Source: an uncultured Rhodospirillales bacterium (GTDB taxonomy: Bacteria; Pseudomonadota; Alphaproteobacteria; Acetobacterales; Acetobacteraceae). Taken from it: a DNA stretch of 64,000 bases. Below are positions 47,415-56,728 of the stretch, piece by piece. The notes under the pieces were generated by a model. It worked only from the letters and a program-made list of their open reading frames with translations, was not told where the DNA came from and ran no database searches. The stretch lies in assembly GCA_903928895.1 (NCBI GenBank), contig CAIYSR010000041.1:1-64000 (forward strand), written 5' to 3'. Within the stretch, counting starts at the first letter, position 1, and each line of letters opens with the position of its first letter. Both the position numbers and the translations under genes were made by a program.

Positions 47415-48215
47415 CTATTGCGCCGCCACGCTGGCCTGGATTCCGACCGCCGTTGACACGCTTCTGTTTCCCACGTTGATCGGAGCTGCCGCAGGCAAGG
47501 ACGGCGCGGGCATCGTGGCACTGCTCGACCGTGTTGGTTGATACGGTCGCCGTCTCGTCGGTCCCGCGAGCGGACGGCGGGAAGGTTGCTGCGGTGGGGG
47601 CGGGGTGCAGACGTTTCTGGGGGTAGGAGTGGGGAGATAATAAATTACGTAAACGGAACGAAATGGGCGTGAAGAAGCGGGGTCGGCGCGGGAGTCGAAA
47701 ATGAATCGGGAGGGGGGTGCCGCGGCCGGGGGCGGGGCAAGGCGGGGGCAGGATGTTGCGGATGGGGCGACGCGCGCGGGGCCGGCCGACTTGCGGGGCG
47801 GATCGGATCGCGGCGCGGTCGGAGGCGGCGTCGCGGGCGTGCGGGGACTGGGCCGGAGGGGCGTTGGTGTTGGGGCGATCGCATGCGCAGAGGCGGCGGC
47901 GCGGGGGGGGGGCAGGCTCGGGCCGGTCATGCCGTCCGACAAACGCGGAGCGGACGCGCCGGACGGGTGGTTTGGGCTCGCGCTGGGCGACGAGCGCTCT
48001 GCGCTCGCGCTGGACGAGCACTCTGCGCTCGCGCTGGGCAGGGCGCCGGCGCGCCAGAGGGTGAGGAGGTGTTCGAGGCAGGCTAAAGCGCGGGCGATGT
48101 GGGTTTCGTCGGGGAGGGGAGGCTGGGTGGGGCGGCGCGCGCCGGTCGCAATTCGGGTGATGGCGGCCTTGAGGCCGGAGAGAAGGCGCGCGAGGCGGGT
48201 GGTTCGAACCTGCAT
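47415..48215 (-). CDS. Low-complexity hypothetical protein (uncertain)
   Basis: 266 aa frame. Only the first 60 residues look protein-like: MQVRTTRLARLLSGLKAAIT then a segment ending CLEHLLTLWRAGALP, resembling small Acetobacteraceae proteins of unknown function that I recall. The rest is Pro/Ser/Arg-rich, reflecting base composition. A different frame gives an ending HAHFVPFT that also resembles those relatives, so a frameshift is possible. The true 3' end is unclear. Confidence 0.35.
   Translation of the reverse strand: MQVRTTRLARLLSGLKAAITRIATGARRPTQPPLPDETHIARALACLEHLLTLWRAGALPSASAECSSSASAERSSPSASPNHPSGASAPRLSDGMTGPSLPPPRAAASAHAIAPTPTPLRPSPRTPATPPPTAPRSDPPRKSAGPARVAPSATSCPRLAPPPAAAPPSRFIFDSRADPASSRPFRSVYVIYYLPTPTPRNVCTPPPPQQPSRRPLAGPTRRRPYQPTRSSSATMPAPSLPAAAPINVGNRSVSTAVGIQASVAAQ
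47986..48035. repeat. Imperfect tandem repeat of 24 bases
   Basis: GACGAGCGCTCTGCGCTCGC and GACGAGCACTCTGCGCTCGC recur with the following GCTGG, 24 bases apart. On the - strand it encodes SASAECSS/SASAERSS in the low-complexity protein. Confidence 0.6.
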
Positions 48216-48426
48216 TGATAGTTAAATAAAATTACCTATGGGTCGCGTCAAGGAGCTTTTTGGGGGCGGCGGGGAGGTTGCGGCGGCGGGGATTCCAAGA
48301 CCTTGATCGCGTTCACGCGGCGGTCGGCGAAACGCACGATAGGTAGTTTCCGGGTCTGGCGTTACGGGGGGACCGCGGCCCAATGGTATCCAGTCCCGCT
48401 TTTGGGGCCCAAATAGGAGACCGCTC

Positions 48427-48654
48427 GTGAAAAATTTCGTAGCCGGTATATTCGCCCTGTCTTTCCTGGTCGCGGCAACGACGCCGGTGCTTGCGGCCGA
48501 GTTCTCGGTCGTTCAGGACAAGGCGACGATGAAGTGCAGCGTTGTTGAAACGACAACGACCACCACCATGACGGTCATCGGTGTCGCCGGAGCCTACAAG
48601 ACCCAGGATGACGCCACTACTGCCATGACCAAGGTCACGACCTGCAAGCAGTAA
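48427..48654 (+). CDS. Small Thr-rich exported protein
   Basis: 75 aa from GTG 48427 with AGGAGA seven bases upstream. The first 23 residues are a signal peptide (MKNFVAGIFALSFLVAATTP VLAAE). The mature 52 residues (EFSVVQDKATMKCSVVETTT and TTTMTVIGVAGAYKTQDDAT) contain two Cys (in MKCSV and TTCKQ) that could pair. Codon use is less GC-biased than in neighbours. The family seems to be a small periplasmic protein of unknown role. Confidence 0.7.
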   Translation: MKNFVAGIFALSFLVAATTPVLAAEFSVVQDKATMKCSVVETTTTTTMTVIGVAGAYKTQDDATTAMTKVTTCKQ

Positions 48655-48910
48655 CGACGCTGGCTCCGCACCGCGACAGTGCCGCACTGACGCCGCCGTG
48701 GGCTTGAAATCGCTGCAATCGAAGATCGAACAACAGGCGCTGGTTCATGTTCGTGGAACCGGCGCGCTGGTTTGGTCGTTGCCCATGCGGCGGACGTCGG
48801 ATTGTTGATGGTGACACGCGACTGAACCACCTGGGTTTTGCCCGGAGACATTTTGGTTTAAGTTTAGACTTGGCTTAACGCGCGACCGTGGATGAAACCT
48901 GAGGCAATGT

Positions 48911-49393
48911 TTGGCGTCCGTCGGCGGATTGACAGTCCTCATCCGTCAGCGATCCGCCCTCGGAGTACACGCGGTTGCGCACCTTGCCGCCGCACTTCTT
49001 GTTGACCGGCACGCAGGCGGCGTTGCCGGCGAGGTCCCACAGCGCGATCGTCAGCGCGCTGACGGCGGCACCACAGGGCTAAGCAAACCCTCTCAGGTTT
49101 GCGCTCTTGCTGAGAGCTAAGCTGGCTTTCGCCCGCACGATGTTTGCAAATGCATCCGTGGTCTGTCCTGCGAATGCCTGCTTAGAACGCACCGCGCCGG
49201 CGGAAGCTCAGCATCACCCGCTCGACATCGGTGGGATGCGCGCCGATCAGCCCGTCGCGCAGATGGATGGCGAAGGGCGGATTTACGGCTTGGTCAACTC
49301 TACCGGTCCGAACCCGCGGATGCCGGCATCGGTCGAGACGCGGACGACCGGGTTGGCGCAAGCCGTGCCACCGGATCTGTCGGTAATCTTCAG
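48911..49393 (-). pseudogene. Broken enolase-superfamily dehydratase gene
   Basis: Fragments match the N-terminal domain of the intact gene at 31628-32824: ALKITD then VVRVSTDAGIRGFGPVELTK, a frameshift near 49286, then PPFAIHLRDGLIGAHPTDVE and RVMLSFRRRGAF. About 110 bases interrupt (49082-49190), and then ALTIALWDLAGNAACVPVNK with GGKVRNRVYSEGG. The C-terminal barrel is missing. The start codon is CTG (49393) overlapping the lactonase stop as CTGA, suggesting an original ATGA coupling lost by one substitution. Confidence 0.8.
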
Positions 49394-50280
49394 GGCCGGC
49401 CCAGTTCCGATGTGCTGCGACCCGGTTCGTGGAACCGGGCTTCCGGCAGGCCGCGCACGCCTGGCCGGAACGCCAGCACGCCGCCATCGTCCAGCCCCGG
49501 GTCGGTGAGGCCGGCGCGAGCGGAGGTCACGTAGAGCACGTCGAGGTCCGGCCCGCCGAACGCCATGCAGGTCGGCCGGCGCACGGGCAGGGACACGACG
49601 CGGTCCAGCGTGCCGTCGGGGCAGAAGCGGCTGAGCCGGGCACCATCCCAATGGGCGACCCAGAGGCAGCCCTCGGCATCGACCGTGCCGCCATCGGGCA
49701 CGCCCGCGTCGTCCGCGATGGTGGCGAAGATACGTTCACCGGATAGCCCGCCGGTGGCAGGGTCCAGATCGAAGGCGCGGATCCGCCGGGTCGGCGAGTC
49801 CGCGAAATACAGGGTCCTGCCGTCGGGGCTGAAGGCCGTGCAGTTCGGCACGCCGATGCCGCCGCGCACGCGCGCCAGCGTGCCGTCGGCATGGGCGCGA
49901 TAGAGCGCGCCGCCCGGGCCGTCCGGGCCGCGATTCATCGAGCCGACCCACAGGCAACCCTGGCGGTCGCAGCGCCCGTCGTTGAGGCGGGTGCGGGGAT
50001 CGTCGGCCTCGATGGGCGTGAAGGGCGCGAGCTCGCCGGTTTCGGGGTCGAGCCAGGACAGCCCCGAGGCCAGGGCGACAAGGATGTGCGTCCCAGCGCC
50101 CAAGGCGAGGCATCCGACCGGCTCGGGCATGGCGAAAACCGTGTTGGCGCCGCTCGACGGGTCGAACCGATTGACCGACGGCGCGCGAATGTCCACCCAC
50201 CAGAGTACCTGGTCGCGCTCGCACCAGACGGGCCCCTCGCCGAGCTCGGCGGCGATGGGCAGGACGCAGGAGATTTCCAT
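49390..50280 (-). CDS. SMP-30/gluconolactonase-family lactonase
   Basis: 296 aa beta-propeller. Start ATG 50280 with GGAGGTGG upstream. The metal site includes the E in ELGEGPVW, N in LNDGRCD and PNCTAFSPDG, and D in GVPDGGTVDAEG, all SMP-30 signatures. It should hydrolyse the aldono- or aldarolactone made by the neighbouring uronate dehydrogenase. Six bases separate it from the dehydrogenase stop, so it is in the same operon. Confidence 0.88.
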   Translation of the reverse strand: MEISCVLPIAAELGEGPVWCERDQVLWWVDIRAPSVNRFDPSSGANTVFAMPEPVGCLALGAGTHILVALASGLSWLDPETGELAPFTPIEADDPRTRLNDGRCDRQGCLWVGSMNRGPDGPGGALYRAHADGTLARVRGGIGVPNCTAFSPDGRTLYFADSPTRRIRAFDLDPATGGLSGERIFATIADDAGVPDGGTVDAEGCLWVAHWDGARLSRFCPDGTLDRVVSLPVRRPTCMAFGGPDLDVLYVTSARAGLTDPGLDDGGVLAFRPGVRGLPEARFHEPGRSTSELGRP

Positions 50281-50285
50281 GGGCG

Positions 50286-51101
50286 CTACCACCTCCGGGT
50301 CTGGTCGAGCGTGTCGAGTTGGGTTTGCAGGGCGCGGGTCTGGCGGGCGGCGGCCTCGCCATCGACGATGTCAGGCGTCAGTTCCGGCGCCGCGCCGTCC
50401 TGTGCGGTCCAGCCGAGGGCGCGCTCGGTCGTGGCGATGTCCCAGCGCATGCCGGGGTTGTTGCTCATCAGGTTGAGCACGGCGAAGCCGATGCCCTCCG
50501 CCGCCACGCTGCGCTCCATGGCCGTGCAGAGGTCCCTGTCGGAGAGCCACATGAGCTGCCCCCAGCTGCCCCAGCCCATGTGGGCGCCCGGCCGGTTCTC
50601 GCCGCGCTGGCAGTAGCCGATGCGGAAACAGATGACCGAGAGACCCCAGCGGTCGTGATAGGAACGTCCGAGTCGCTCGCCGACCAGCTTCGACACGCCA
50701 TACGCATTCACCGGACGCGGCTCGACGTCGGTGGTCAAAGGGAAGTCCTCGAAGCGCTGGCCGGCGACCGTCCAGTTGGAGCTGGCGAACACCAGCCGCC
50801 TGGCGCCCTGGCGGGCGGCGGCCTCGTAGACGTTGAGGCAGAGATCGAGGTTGTACTGCTGCACCTCGGCCCAGCTGGTGCGCGGCGAGGGCCGGCCGGC
50901 GAGGTGGATCACCGCGTCGACGCCGGCGAAGGCGCGGACCCAGGATTCGTCCCAGACCGAGAGGTCGGCCTGCTGGATCGAGGGCTCCCCGCCGCTGTCG
51001 ACGTCGAGCAGGCGCAAGCTCCAGCCGAGGGCAGAGAAATGGGCGCGCAACTTGCTGCCGATATTGCCGCTTGCGCCGGTGATGAGGACGGTCTTGGTCA
51101 T
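50286..51101 (-). CDS. udh: Uronate dehydrogenase-like NAD-dependent epimerase/dehydratase family
   Basis: 271 aa. The NAD motif GASGNIGS is at 9-16, ASSNWTVAG carries the catalytic Ser, and YGVSK is the Tyr-Lys pair; RIGYCQ resembles known uronate dehydrogenases that I recall. Expected reaction: D-galacturonate or D-glucuronate to aldarolactone with NAD+. The lactonase and dehydratase genes on either side support an oxidative uronate pathway. Confidence 0.82.
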   Translation of the reverse strand: MTKTVLITGASGNIGSKLRAHFSALGWSLRLLDVDSGGEPSIQQADLSVWDESWVRAFAGVDAVIHLAGRPSPRTSWAEVQQYNLDLCLNVYEAAARQGARRLVFASSNWTVAGQRFEDFPLTTDVEPRPVNAYGVSKLVGERLGRSYHDRWGLSVICFRIGYCQRGENRPGAHMGWGSWGQLMWLSDRDLCTAMERSVAAEGIGFAVLNLMSNNPGMRWDIATTERALGWTAQDGAAPELTPDIVDGEAAARQTRALQTQLDTLDQTRRW

Positions 51102-51109
51102 GGGTGTTG

Positions 51110-52276
51110 CTACCAGTTGGTGAAGGAGCCGTCGCGGCGGCGCAGGATCGGCGGGTTCCAGGCACGGAATTCCTCGCGGCCGAGCAGCGCCTCGTTGACC
51201 TCGATGCCAAGGCCCGGCCCGGTGGGGACCGGGAAGCTGGTGCCGTCGAGCGCGGGCGCGTTGGGGAACAGGTCGAGCTCGATCTGCGGCGGCGGTCGGA
51301 AGCGGGAGCGGTTGTATTCGAGCCAGGTGAAATTCGGCACCGCGGCGCCGAGATGGATGGAGGCCGCGGTGCAGACCGGCCCGAGCGGGTTGTGTGGCAT
51401 CAGGTCGATGTAATGGGCCTCGCACCAGCCGGCGACCTTCATCGCTTCGGTGAAGCCGCCGATGTTGCAGACGTCGAGCCGCATGTAGTTGGTCAGGCCG
51501 CGCTCGATATAGGGCAGCGCCTGCCATTTGGAGGCGAACTCCTCACCCAGCGCGAAGGGGATGTCGGTCAGCCGCCGCAGCGCCTCGTAGGCCTCGGGCG
51601 TCTCGTCGCGCATCGGCTCCTCGAGGAAGTCAAGCGTGCCGCGCGGCATGCGCTGGCAGAACGAGCCGGTCTCGGCGAGGCTGAGCCGGTGGTGATAGTC
51701 GATGCCGAGCACGACTTGGCTGCCGAGGCGCTCGCGTGCCCTGGTGCACCAATGGGCAGATTCGGCGATGGCCTCGCGCGGTTCGAAGATCGCCTCCGGC
51801 TCGTCGGCACGCCGGCCGAAGCCGCGTTGCAGGCGGATGGCGGGAAAGCCCGCGGCCATGAACTGCTCGGCCTCGTCGAGCATCGCCTCGCCGGCAGCCT
51901 GGACGGAGGCGAGCGAGGGCACGCGGTCGCGCTGCCGGCCGCCGAGCAGGTCGTGGACGGGGATGCCGAGGGCCTTCGCCTTGATGTCGTGCAGCGCGAT
52001 GTCGATGGCCGAGATGGCCGCCGTCAGCACGCGGCCACCCTCGAAATACTGGCTCCGGTAGAGTTCCTGCCAGAAGGCGCCGATGTGGAAGGCGTTGCGG
52101 CCGAGCAACAGGGGGGCGTAGTGCTCGATCGCACCGATGACCGCGCGCTCGCGGCCGGAGAAGCCGGATTCGCCCCAGCCGACGATGCCATCCTCGGTCA
52201 TCACTTTGACGATGAGCTGATTGCGGTGCCCGATCCAGACCGGGAACGGCGTGATGCTGCGGATGGTGAGGTTCAT
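51110..52276 (-). CDS. Enolase-superfamily dehydratase/cycloisomerase (DgoD-like)
   Basis: 388 aa. Metal-binding residues: D in GIDYHHRL, E in FLEEPMRDE, E in LGEEFAS. The His is in LMPHNPLGPVC, as in hexonate dehydratases such as galactonate or mannonate dehydratase. The N-terminal cap domain includes SGFSGRERAVIGAIEHYA. Acts on the acid sugar released by the lactonase, giving a 2-keto-3-deoxy acid. First structural gene after the regulator; eight bases precede the dehydrogenase start. Confidence 0.85.
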   Translation of the reverse strand: MNLTIRSITPFPVWIGHRNQLIVKVMTEDGIVGWGESGFSGRERAVIGAIEHYAPLLLGRNAFHIGAFWQELYRSQYFEGGRVLTAAISAIDIALHDIKAKALGIPVHDLLGGRQRDRVPSLASVQAAGEAMLDEAEQFMAAGFPAIRLQRGFGRRADEPEAIFEPREAIAESAHWCTRARERLGSQVVLGIDYHHRLSLAETGSFCQRMPRGTLDFLEEPMRDETPEAYEALRRLTDIPFALGEEFASKWQALPYIERGLTNYMRLDVCNIGGFTEAMKVAGWCEAHYIDLMPHNPLGPVCTAASIHLGAAVPNFTWLEYNRSRFRPPPQIELDLFPNAPALDGTSFPVPTGPGLGIEVNEALLGREEFRAWNPPILRRRDGSFTNW

Positions 52277-52321
52277 GACGTCTCCCGGTGTCCGGTGGTG
52301 TCCCCGGCCTGCGCTATATCT

Positions 52322-53002
52322 CTAGGAATTGGCCGCCGCGGCGTCCATGCCGGCGAGCACGGCGGCGCGGGCAGCGCGCACATGCGCGGCACCGATGTCG
52401 GCGGCGGCCGAGGCATCGCGGCGGTGGAAGGCGCCGATCAGCGCATGGTGCTCGCGCCGGGCGCGGGCGAGGTAGCCGGCAGGATGGCGGTAGCGGCTGG
52501 ACAGCATGTAGCCGAGATCGATGTAGCGGGTCACCAGTTCGATGACGTCCTGATTGCCGCCGTGGGTGTAGATGACACGGTGGAATTCCCCGTTGGCGCG
52601 GATGGCCGCTTGCAGATTGTCGCCGGCGGCCTCGTGGCGATGCTGGATGTCCTCGAGCCGGCGGATGTCGATCAGGCTCGCCTCCTCGGCGAAACGGCGC
52701 GACATGAACGACTCGAGCGCCTCGCGGACTTCGTACATGTGCACGACCCGCGCCCGATCCAGGCCGCGCACCCGGGCGCCGCGATTGGGCTGGATTTCGA
52801 CCAGACCCTCACCTTCGAGCACCTGAAGCGCGTCACGAACCGGCTGCACCGAAACGCCGCAGCGCAGTGCCACCGCCTGCATGCGTAACCAGGAACCGGG
52901 CGCGGCCTCGCCACTGAGGATCTCCGCGCGCAGCCGCGTCGCGACGCGACGATAGCTGGTGACGGTGTCGGCATCGGTTTCGGCGGGTGGAGCAAAGGAC
53001 AT
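52322..53002 (-). CDS. GntR-family regulator, FCD (FadR-like) type
   Basis: 226 aa. N-terminal winged helix (residues 10-80): VATRLRAEILSGEAAPGSWL then MQAVALRCGVSVQPVRDALQ. C-terminal FCD all-helical domain with metal ligands in EFHRVIYTHGG and EHHALIGAFH. Probably represses the uronate operon and the divergent ABC importer unless a uronate-derived acid is bound. It shares the 92-bp region with the importer. Confidence 0.9.
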   Translation of the reverse strand: MSFAPPAETDADTVTSYRRVATRLRAEILSGEAAPGSWLRMQAVALRCGVSVQPVRDALQVLEGEGLVEIQPNRGARVRGLDRARVVHMYEVREALESFMSRRFAEEASLIDIRRLEDIQHRHEAAGDNLQAAIRANGEFHRVIYTHGGNQDVIELVTRYIDLGYMLSSRYRHPAGYLARARREHHALIGAFHRRDASAAADIGAAHVRAARAAVLAGMDAAAANS

Positions 53003-53020
53003 CGGGGGCTTGCCAGGATA

Positions 53021-53046
53021 CTATATGATCTTGACCGATTTGATAG
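53021..53046. promoter_or_regulatory. Imperfect inverted repeat, candidate GntR operator
   Basis: CTATATGATC-TTGACC-GATTTGATAG: arms of 10 bases with 7 pairing positions, centred between the divergent regulator and importer genes. The position suits autoregulation and importer control; the motif itself is not one I can match confidently. Confidence 0.4.
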
Positions 53047-53094
53047 AATTTGCAACCCTTGCGGCAATGACAAATCAAGCCTGAGGAAACCCCG

Positions 53095-54906
53095 ATGTCC
53101 GACGCCACAGGAGTAACGCGCGCCCACCAGCGGACGGGACGACGCGGGCTGACGCGTCGCGGCCTGAGCCTCGCGGCCGCGGCGGCCATGGTGCCGCAAT
53201 GGGCGGCCGCGATGGACGAGGTCGATCGCAAGGACACGCTCATCGCCGAAGCCTGGCCAGCCGGTCCGACGTTCCGCAACTACGGCAACCTCAACCCCTA
53301 TGCCGTGGGCAACGATCCGCGCAACCACATCGTCTTCGTCTACGAGGCGCTGTTCTACTGGAACAACCTCAAGAGCGAGCACATCCCGTTCCTCGCCACC
53401 GGCTTCTCCTTCAACGACGACTTCACCGCCGTCACCGTTCCCCTCAGGCCCGGCGTGTCCTGGGCCGACGGCAAGCCCTTCGGCGCCGACGACGTCGTCG
53501 CAACCTTCGAGCTGCTGCGCCAGAACGGCGAGGGCAAGAAGGACCTTTTCGTCGCCAGCGACGTCGCCGCCGTGCTCAAGCAGGCCGTCAAGATCGACGA
53601 TCTCACCGTCCGCTTCGACCTCAAGCGGCGGGACCCGCGCTTCGTGCTGCGCACGCTGACCGTGAAATTCACGGCCGCCAACGTTTTCATCCTGCCCAAG
53701 CATGTCATCGACGGGGTGACCGATTTCGCTGCCTTCACCAACCTCGATATCGACAAGAAGATACCGATCGGGACCGGGCCTTACCGCGTCGTCGCGGCGA
53801 CGCCGGAGCGCATCGTGCTCGACCGGCGCGACGATTGGTGGGGGGCGAAGCCCGGTGCCTTCACCGGCGCGCAGGCCGGTGCCTATTTCGCCAAGCTGCC
53901 CGCGCCCAAGCGCATCATCACGGTGCCGCGCGGCGAGCCGCAGCAGATGGCCCAGCAACTCGTCGCCGGCCGGATCGACTGGATGGTCGAGGCGCCGGTG
54001 CCGCTGATGAAGCGCATCCTCGCCGAGACGCCCGCGGTCACCACGCTGACCGACCGCAAGTCGCCCTATGGCTACACCGACTGGTGGGTGACCTCGATCT
54101 GGTTCAACTTCGACAGCCCCGCCGTGCAGGATCTGCGCATCCGCCAGGCGATGCGCCATGCCATCAATGTCAGGCAAATCATCGATATCTTCCATGAGGG
54201 CGCGGCCGACCAGGCCTTCACGCCGTATCCCGACTTCCCCGTGCTGAAGCCCTACCTCGATGACATCGCCGATATGGCGAAGGCGAAGGGCGTGAACGTC
54301 TTCGACCTGCGCCGGACCAGCGCGCTGATGGAGCAGGCCGGCTACAAGAAGGACGGCGAGGGCTTCTGGGCGAAGGACGGCAAGCGCTGGCAGGGCGAAA
54401 TGGTGGTGCCGCCGCCGCTGGAGCTGATGGGCCCGATTGTCGTGGAGCAGTTCCGCCGCGCCGGCTTTCAGATCATCTACAACCGCAGGCCCGACTTCCA
54501 GCAGTTCGCCTATGGCGGCAAGGCCGACCTGGTGATGTGGGGCCACGGCGGCAGCATCTTCGACCCCGAGGACACGATGCTGCTCTACCATAGCAAGTTC
54601 TATCGCCCGGTCGGCGAGATCACCACGCGCCACAACCGCTGGCGCAATGCGAAATTCGATGCGCTGGCCGACCAGGTCGGGCAGTTGCCGGTGAACGACC
54701 CGGCGCTGCGCCCACTCGTCAAGCAGGCATTCGAGATCTGGATCGACGATGCCGTGGAGATCCCCGTCGCCCAATGGTACCACCGGGTGCCGTTCAACAC
54801 GACCAACTGGACCGGCTGGCCGACCGAGGCCAATCCCTACCAGTCGCCCACCGTCTCCTACCATTCGACCATGCTGGTGGTGCATGGGTTGAAGAAGAAG
54901 GCTTGA
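53095..54906 (+). CDS. ABC transporter solute-binding protein, family 5, Tat-type signal
   Basis: 603 aa. Signal TGRRGLTRRGLSLAAAAAMV contains paired arginines. The mature protein has the family-5 lobes: NDDFTAVTVPLRPGVSWADG and KPFGADDVVATFELLR near 105-145, and LLYHSKFYRP near 500. This family also binds oligosaccharides such as oligogalacturonides, which would fit the uronate setting (inference). GAGGAAA upstream of ATG 53095. The stop overlaps the next start (ATG within TGATG). Confidence 0.9.
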   Translation: MSDATGVTRAHQRTGRRGLTRRGLSLAAAAAMVPQWAAAMDEVDRKDTLIAEAWPAGPTFRNYGNLNPYAVGNDPRNHIVFVYEALFYWNNLKSEHIPFLATGFSFNDDFTAVTVPLRPGVSWADGKPFGADDVVATFELLRQNGEGKKDLFVASDVAAVLKQAVKIDDLTVRFDLKRRDPRFVLRTLTVKFTAANVFILPKHVIDGVTDFAAFTNLDIDKKIPIGTGPYRVVAATPERIVLDRRDDWWGAKPGAFTGAQAGAYFAKLPAPKRIITVPRGEPQQMAQQLVAGRIDWMVEAPVPLMKRILAETPAVTTLTDRKSPYGYTDWWVTSIWFNFDSPAVQDLRIRQAMRHAINVRQIIDIFHEGAADQAFTPYPDFPVLKPYLDDIADMAKAKGVNVFDLRRTSALMEQAGYKKDGEGFWAKDGKRWQGEMVVPPPLELMGPIVVEQFRRAGFQIIYNRRPDFQQFAYGGKADLVMWGHGGSIFDPEDTMLLYHSKFYRPVGEITTRHNRWRNAKFDALADQVGQLPVNDPALRPLVKQAFEIWIDDAVEIPVAQWYHRVPFNTTNWTGWPTEANPYQSPTVSYHSTMLVVHGLKKKA

Positions 54907-55910
54907 TGTTCGTCGTCTGGCTCGGCCAGCGGCTGCTGTTGCTGCTGGCCGTGGTGTTCACCGCGGCCAGCCTCAACTTCCTGCTCCCGAAGCTCGCACC
55001 GAAGAATCCGGTCGAGACCAAGCTCCTGCAGTTGACCGAAAGCGGCGGCGCGCTGACCGACATCAAGGACCTCGTGCGCGCCTATGAGGAGAAGTTCGGC
55101 CTCGACAAGCCGCTGCTCACGCAATACGGCAATTATCTGCGGAGCATGGCGCGCTTCGATCTCGGCTATTCCATCGCGCATTATCCTGCCCGCGTCATCG
55201 ATCTCATCCTGCGGGCGCTTCCCTGGACGATCGGCCTGCTGCTGACGGCCACCTTCCTCGCCTTCGGCATCGGCACCGTGCTGGGCGCGCTGATTGCGTG
55301 GGAGCGCGGATCGCGCATCCTGGGCTTCCTCGCGCCCGGCGTGATGGTGCTGGCGGCGCTGCCCTATTACCTGCTCGGCTTGGTCCTGGTTTATCTGTTT
55401 GCCTTCACCTGGCGCCTGTTCCCGCTGCAGGGCGGCTTCTCGATCACCGCCGTACCCGCCCTGACCGCGACCTTCGTGCTGGATGTGCTGCGCCACTCCA
55501 TCCTGCCGGCGCTGTCGATCGTGCTCGCTTCAATAGGAACCTGGGCGCTGGCGATGCGCGGCATGATGATCACCGTGCAGGGCGAGGACTACATGGCCTA
55601 TGCCCAGGCCAACGGGCTGTCCGCCGGGCGCCGCTTCTTCTCCTATGGCCTGCGCAATGCCCTGCTGCCGCAGGTGACGGCGCTGGCCCTGCAGATCGGT
55701 CATCTCGCCGCCGGCGCGGTGCTGGTGGAGCGTGTGTTCGGTTACCCGGGCCTGGGCAACCTGCTGTTCCAGGCCATCGAGCAATCCGACTATTTCGTGA
55801 TCTACGGCGTGGTGTTCATCATCGTCTTGATGATCGCCGGCATGATGCTGCTGGTCGACCTGCTCTATCCCCTGCTCGATCCGCGCGTCCGCCCGGGAGG
55901 TGCGGGTTGA
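54906..55910 (+). CDS. Peptide-type ABC transporter permease (DppB class)
   Basis: 334 aa, six helices, MFVVWLGQRLLLLLAVVFTA at the N-terminus and the EAA-type loop YAQANGLSAGRRFFSYGLRN. The ending VDLLYPLLDPRVRPGGAG is typical of DppB. Coupled to the binding-protein gene and overlapping the next start. Confidence 0.9.
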   Translation: MFVVWLGQRLLLLLAVVFTAASLNFLLPKLAPKNPVETKLLQLTESGGALTDIKDLVRAYEEKFGLDKPLLTQYGNYLRSMARFDLGYSIAHYPARVIDLILRALPWTIGLLLTATFLAFGIGTVLGALIAWERGSRILGFLAPGVMVLAALPYYLLGLVLVYLFAFTWRLFPLQGGFSITAVPALTATFVLDVLRHSILPALSIVLASIGTWALAMRGMMITVQGEDYMAYAQANGLSAGRRFFSYGLRNALLPQVTALALQIGHLAAGAVLVERVFGYPGLGNLLFQAIEQSDYFVIYGVVFIIVLMIAGMMLLVDLLYPLLDPRVRPGGAG

Positions 55911-56728
55911 ACACGCGCTTGGTCGGCGGTCTCGTGCTGCTGGGGTTGCTGGTTGCCTCCTGCCTGGCCGGGCTGCTGCTGGTTGATCTCGATGATGCGC
56001 GCCCGCTGTCGGCCGCGATCGCGCACCCGCCCTCGGCGGAATACTGGCTCGGCACCGACACCGCCGGACGGGATCTCGCCGCTGTGCTGGTGCTTGGCAC
56101 CTTGCTGACCGCCAAGGTCGGATTGCTGGCCGGGCTGATCGGCATCACCGTCGGCACCGTGCTGGCCTTCGTGGCTGCCTATTACGGCGGCTGGACGGAC
56201 CGGCTGATCAGTGCCGTGGTCGATGTGCTGCTGACCGTGCCGGGCCTGCTGGTGCTGATCGTGCTTGCCTCGGCCTATCCGGGACAGATGACGACGACCC
56301 TGATGGCCCTGGTGATTGCCGGCCTGGCCTGGCGCGAGCCGGCACGGCAGATCCGCTCGCAGGTCCTGGTCATGCGCGAGGCGAACTACGTACGGATGGC
56401 CCGGCTGTCCGGTCAGGGCGGCCTCTCGATCATCTTTCACGAAATGATTCCCAACCTGCTGCCCTATCTGGGCGCCGGGCTGGTCTCCGCCGTCTCCGCC
56501 GCCATTCTGGCCTCGGTCGGGCTCGAGGCCCTGGGCCTCGGTCCCCGTGGGGAGCCGACCCTGGGCATGACCATCTATTGGATGATCCTCGACGGCGCCT
56601 TCCTGCGCGGCCTGTGGTGGTGGATCCTCGAGCCGGTGGCTGTGCTGATCATCCTGTTCGTAGGGATGTACCTGCTGGTGACGGGCCTCGACGAAACCGC
56701 CAATCCGCGCCTGAGGCGCCGCGCGTGA
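55907..56728 (+). CDS. Peptide-type ABC transporter permease (DppC class)
   Basis: 273 aa from TTG 55907 overlapping the previous stop as TTGA; GGGAGG lies six bases upstream. DppC features: HPPSAEYWLGTDTAGRDLAA and the EAA-like loop REANYVRMARLSGQGGLSII. Partner of the DppB-class subunit. The stop overlaps the GTG start of the ATPase gene. Confidence 0.88.
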   Translation: MNTRLVGGLVLLGLLVASCLAGLLLVDLDDARPLSAAIAHPPSAEYWLGTDTAGRDLAAVLVLGTLLTAKVGLLAGLIGITVGTVLAFVAAYYGGWTDRLISAVVDVLLTVPGLLVLIVLASAYPGQMTTTLMALVIAGLAWREPARQIRSQVLVMREANYVRMARLSGQGGLSIIFHEMIPNLLPYLGAGLVSAVSAAILASVGLEALGLGPRGEPTLGMTIYWMILDGAFLRGLWWWILEPVAVLIILFVGMYLLVTGLDETANPRLRRRA

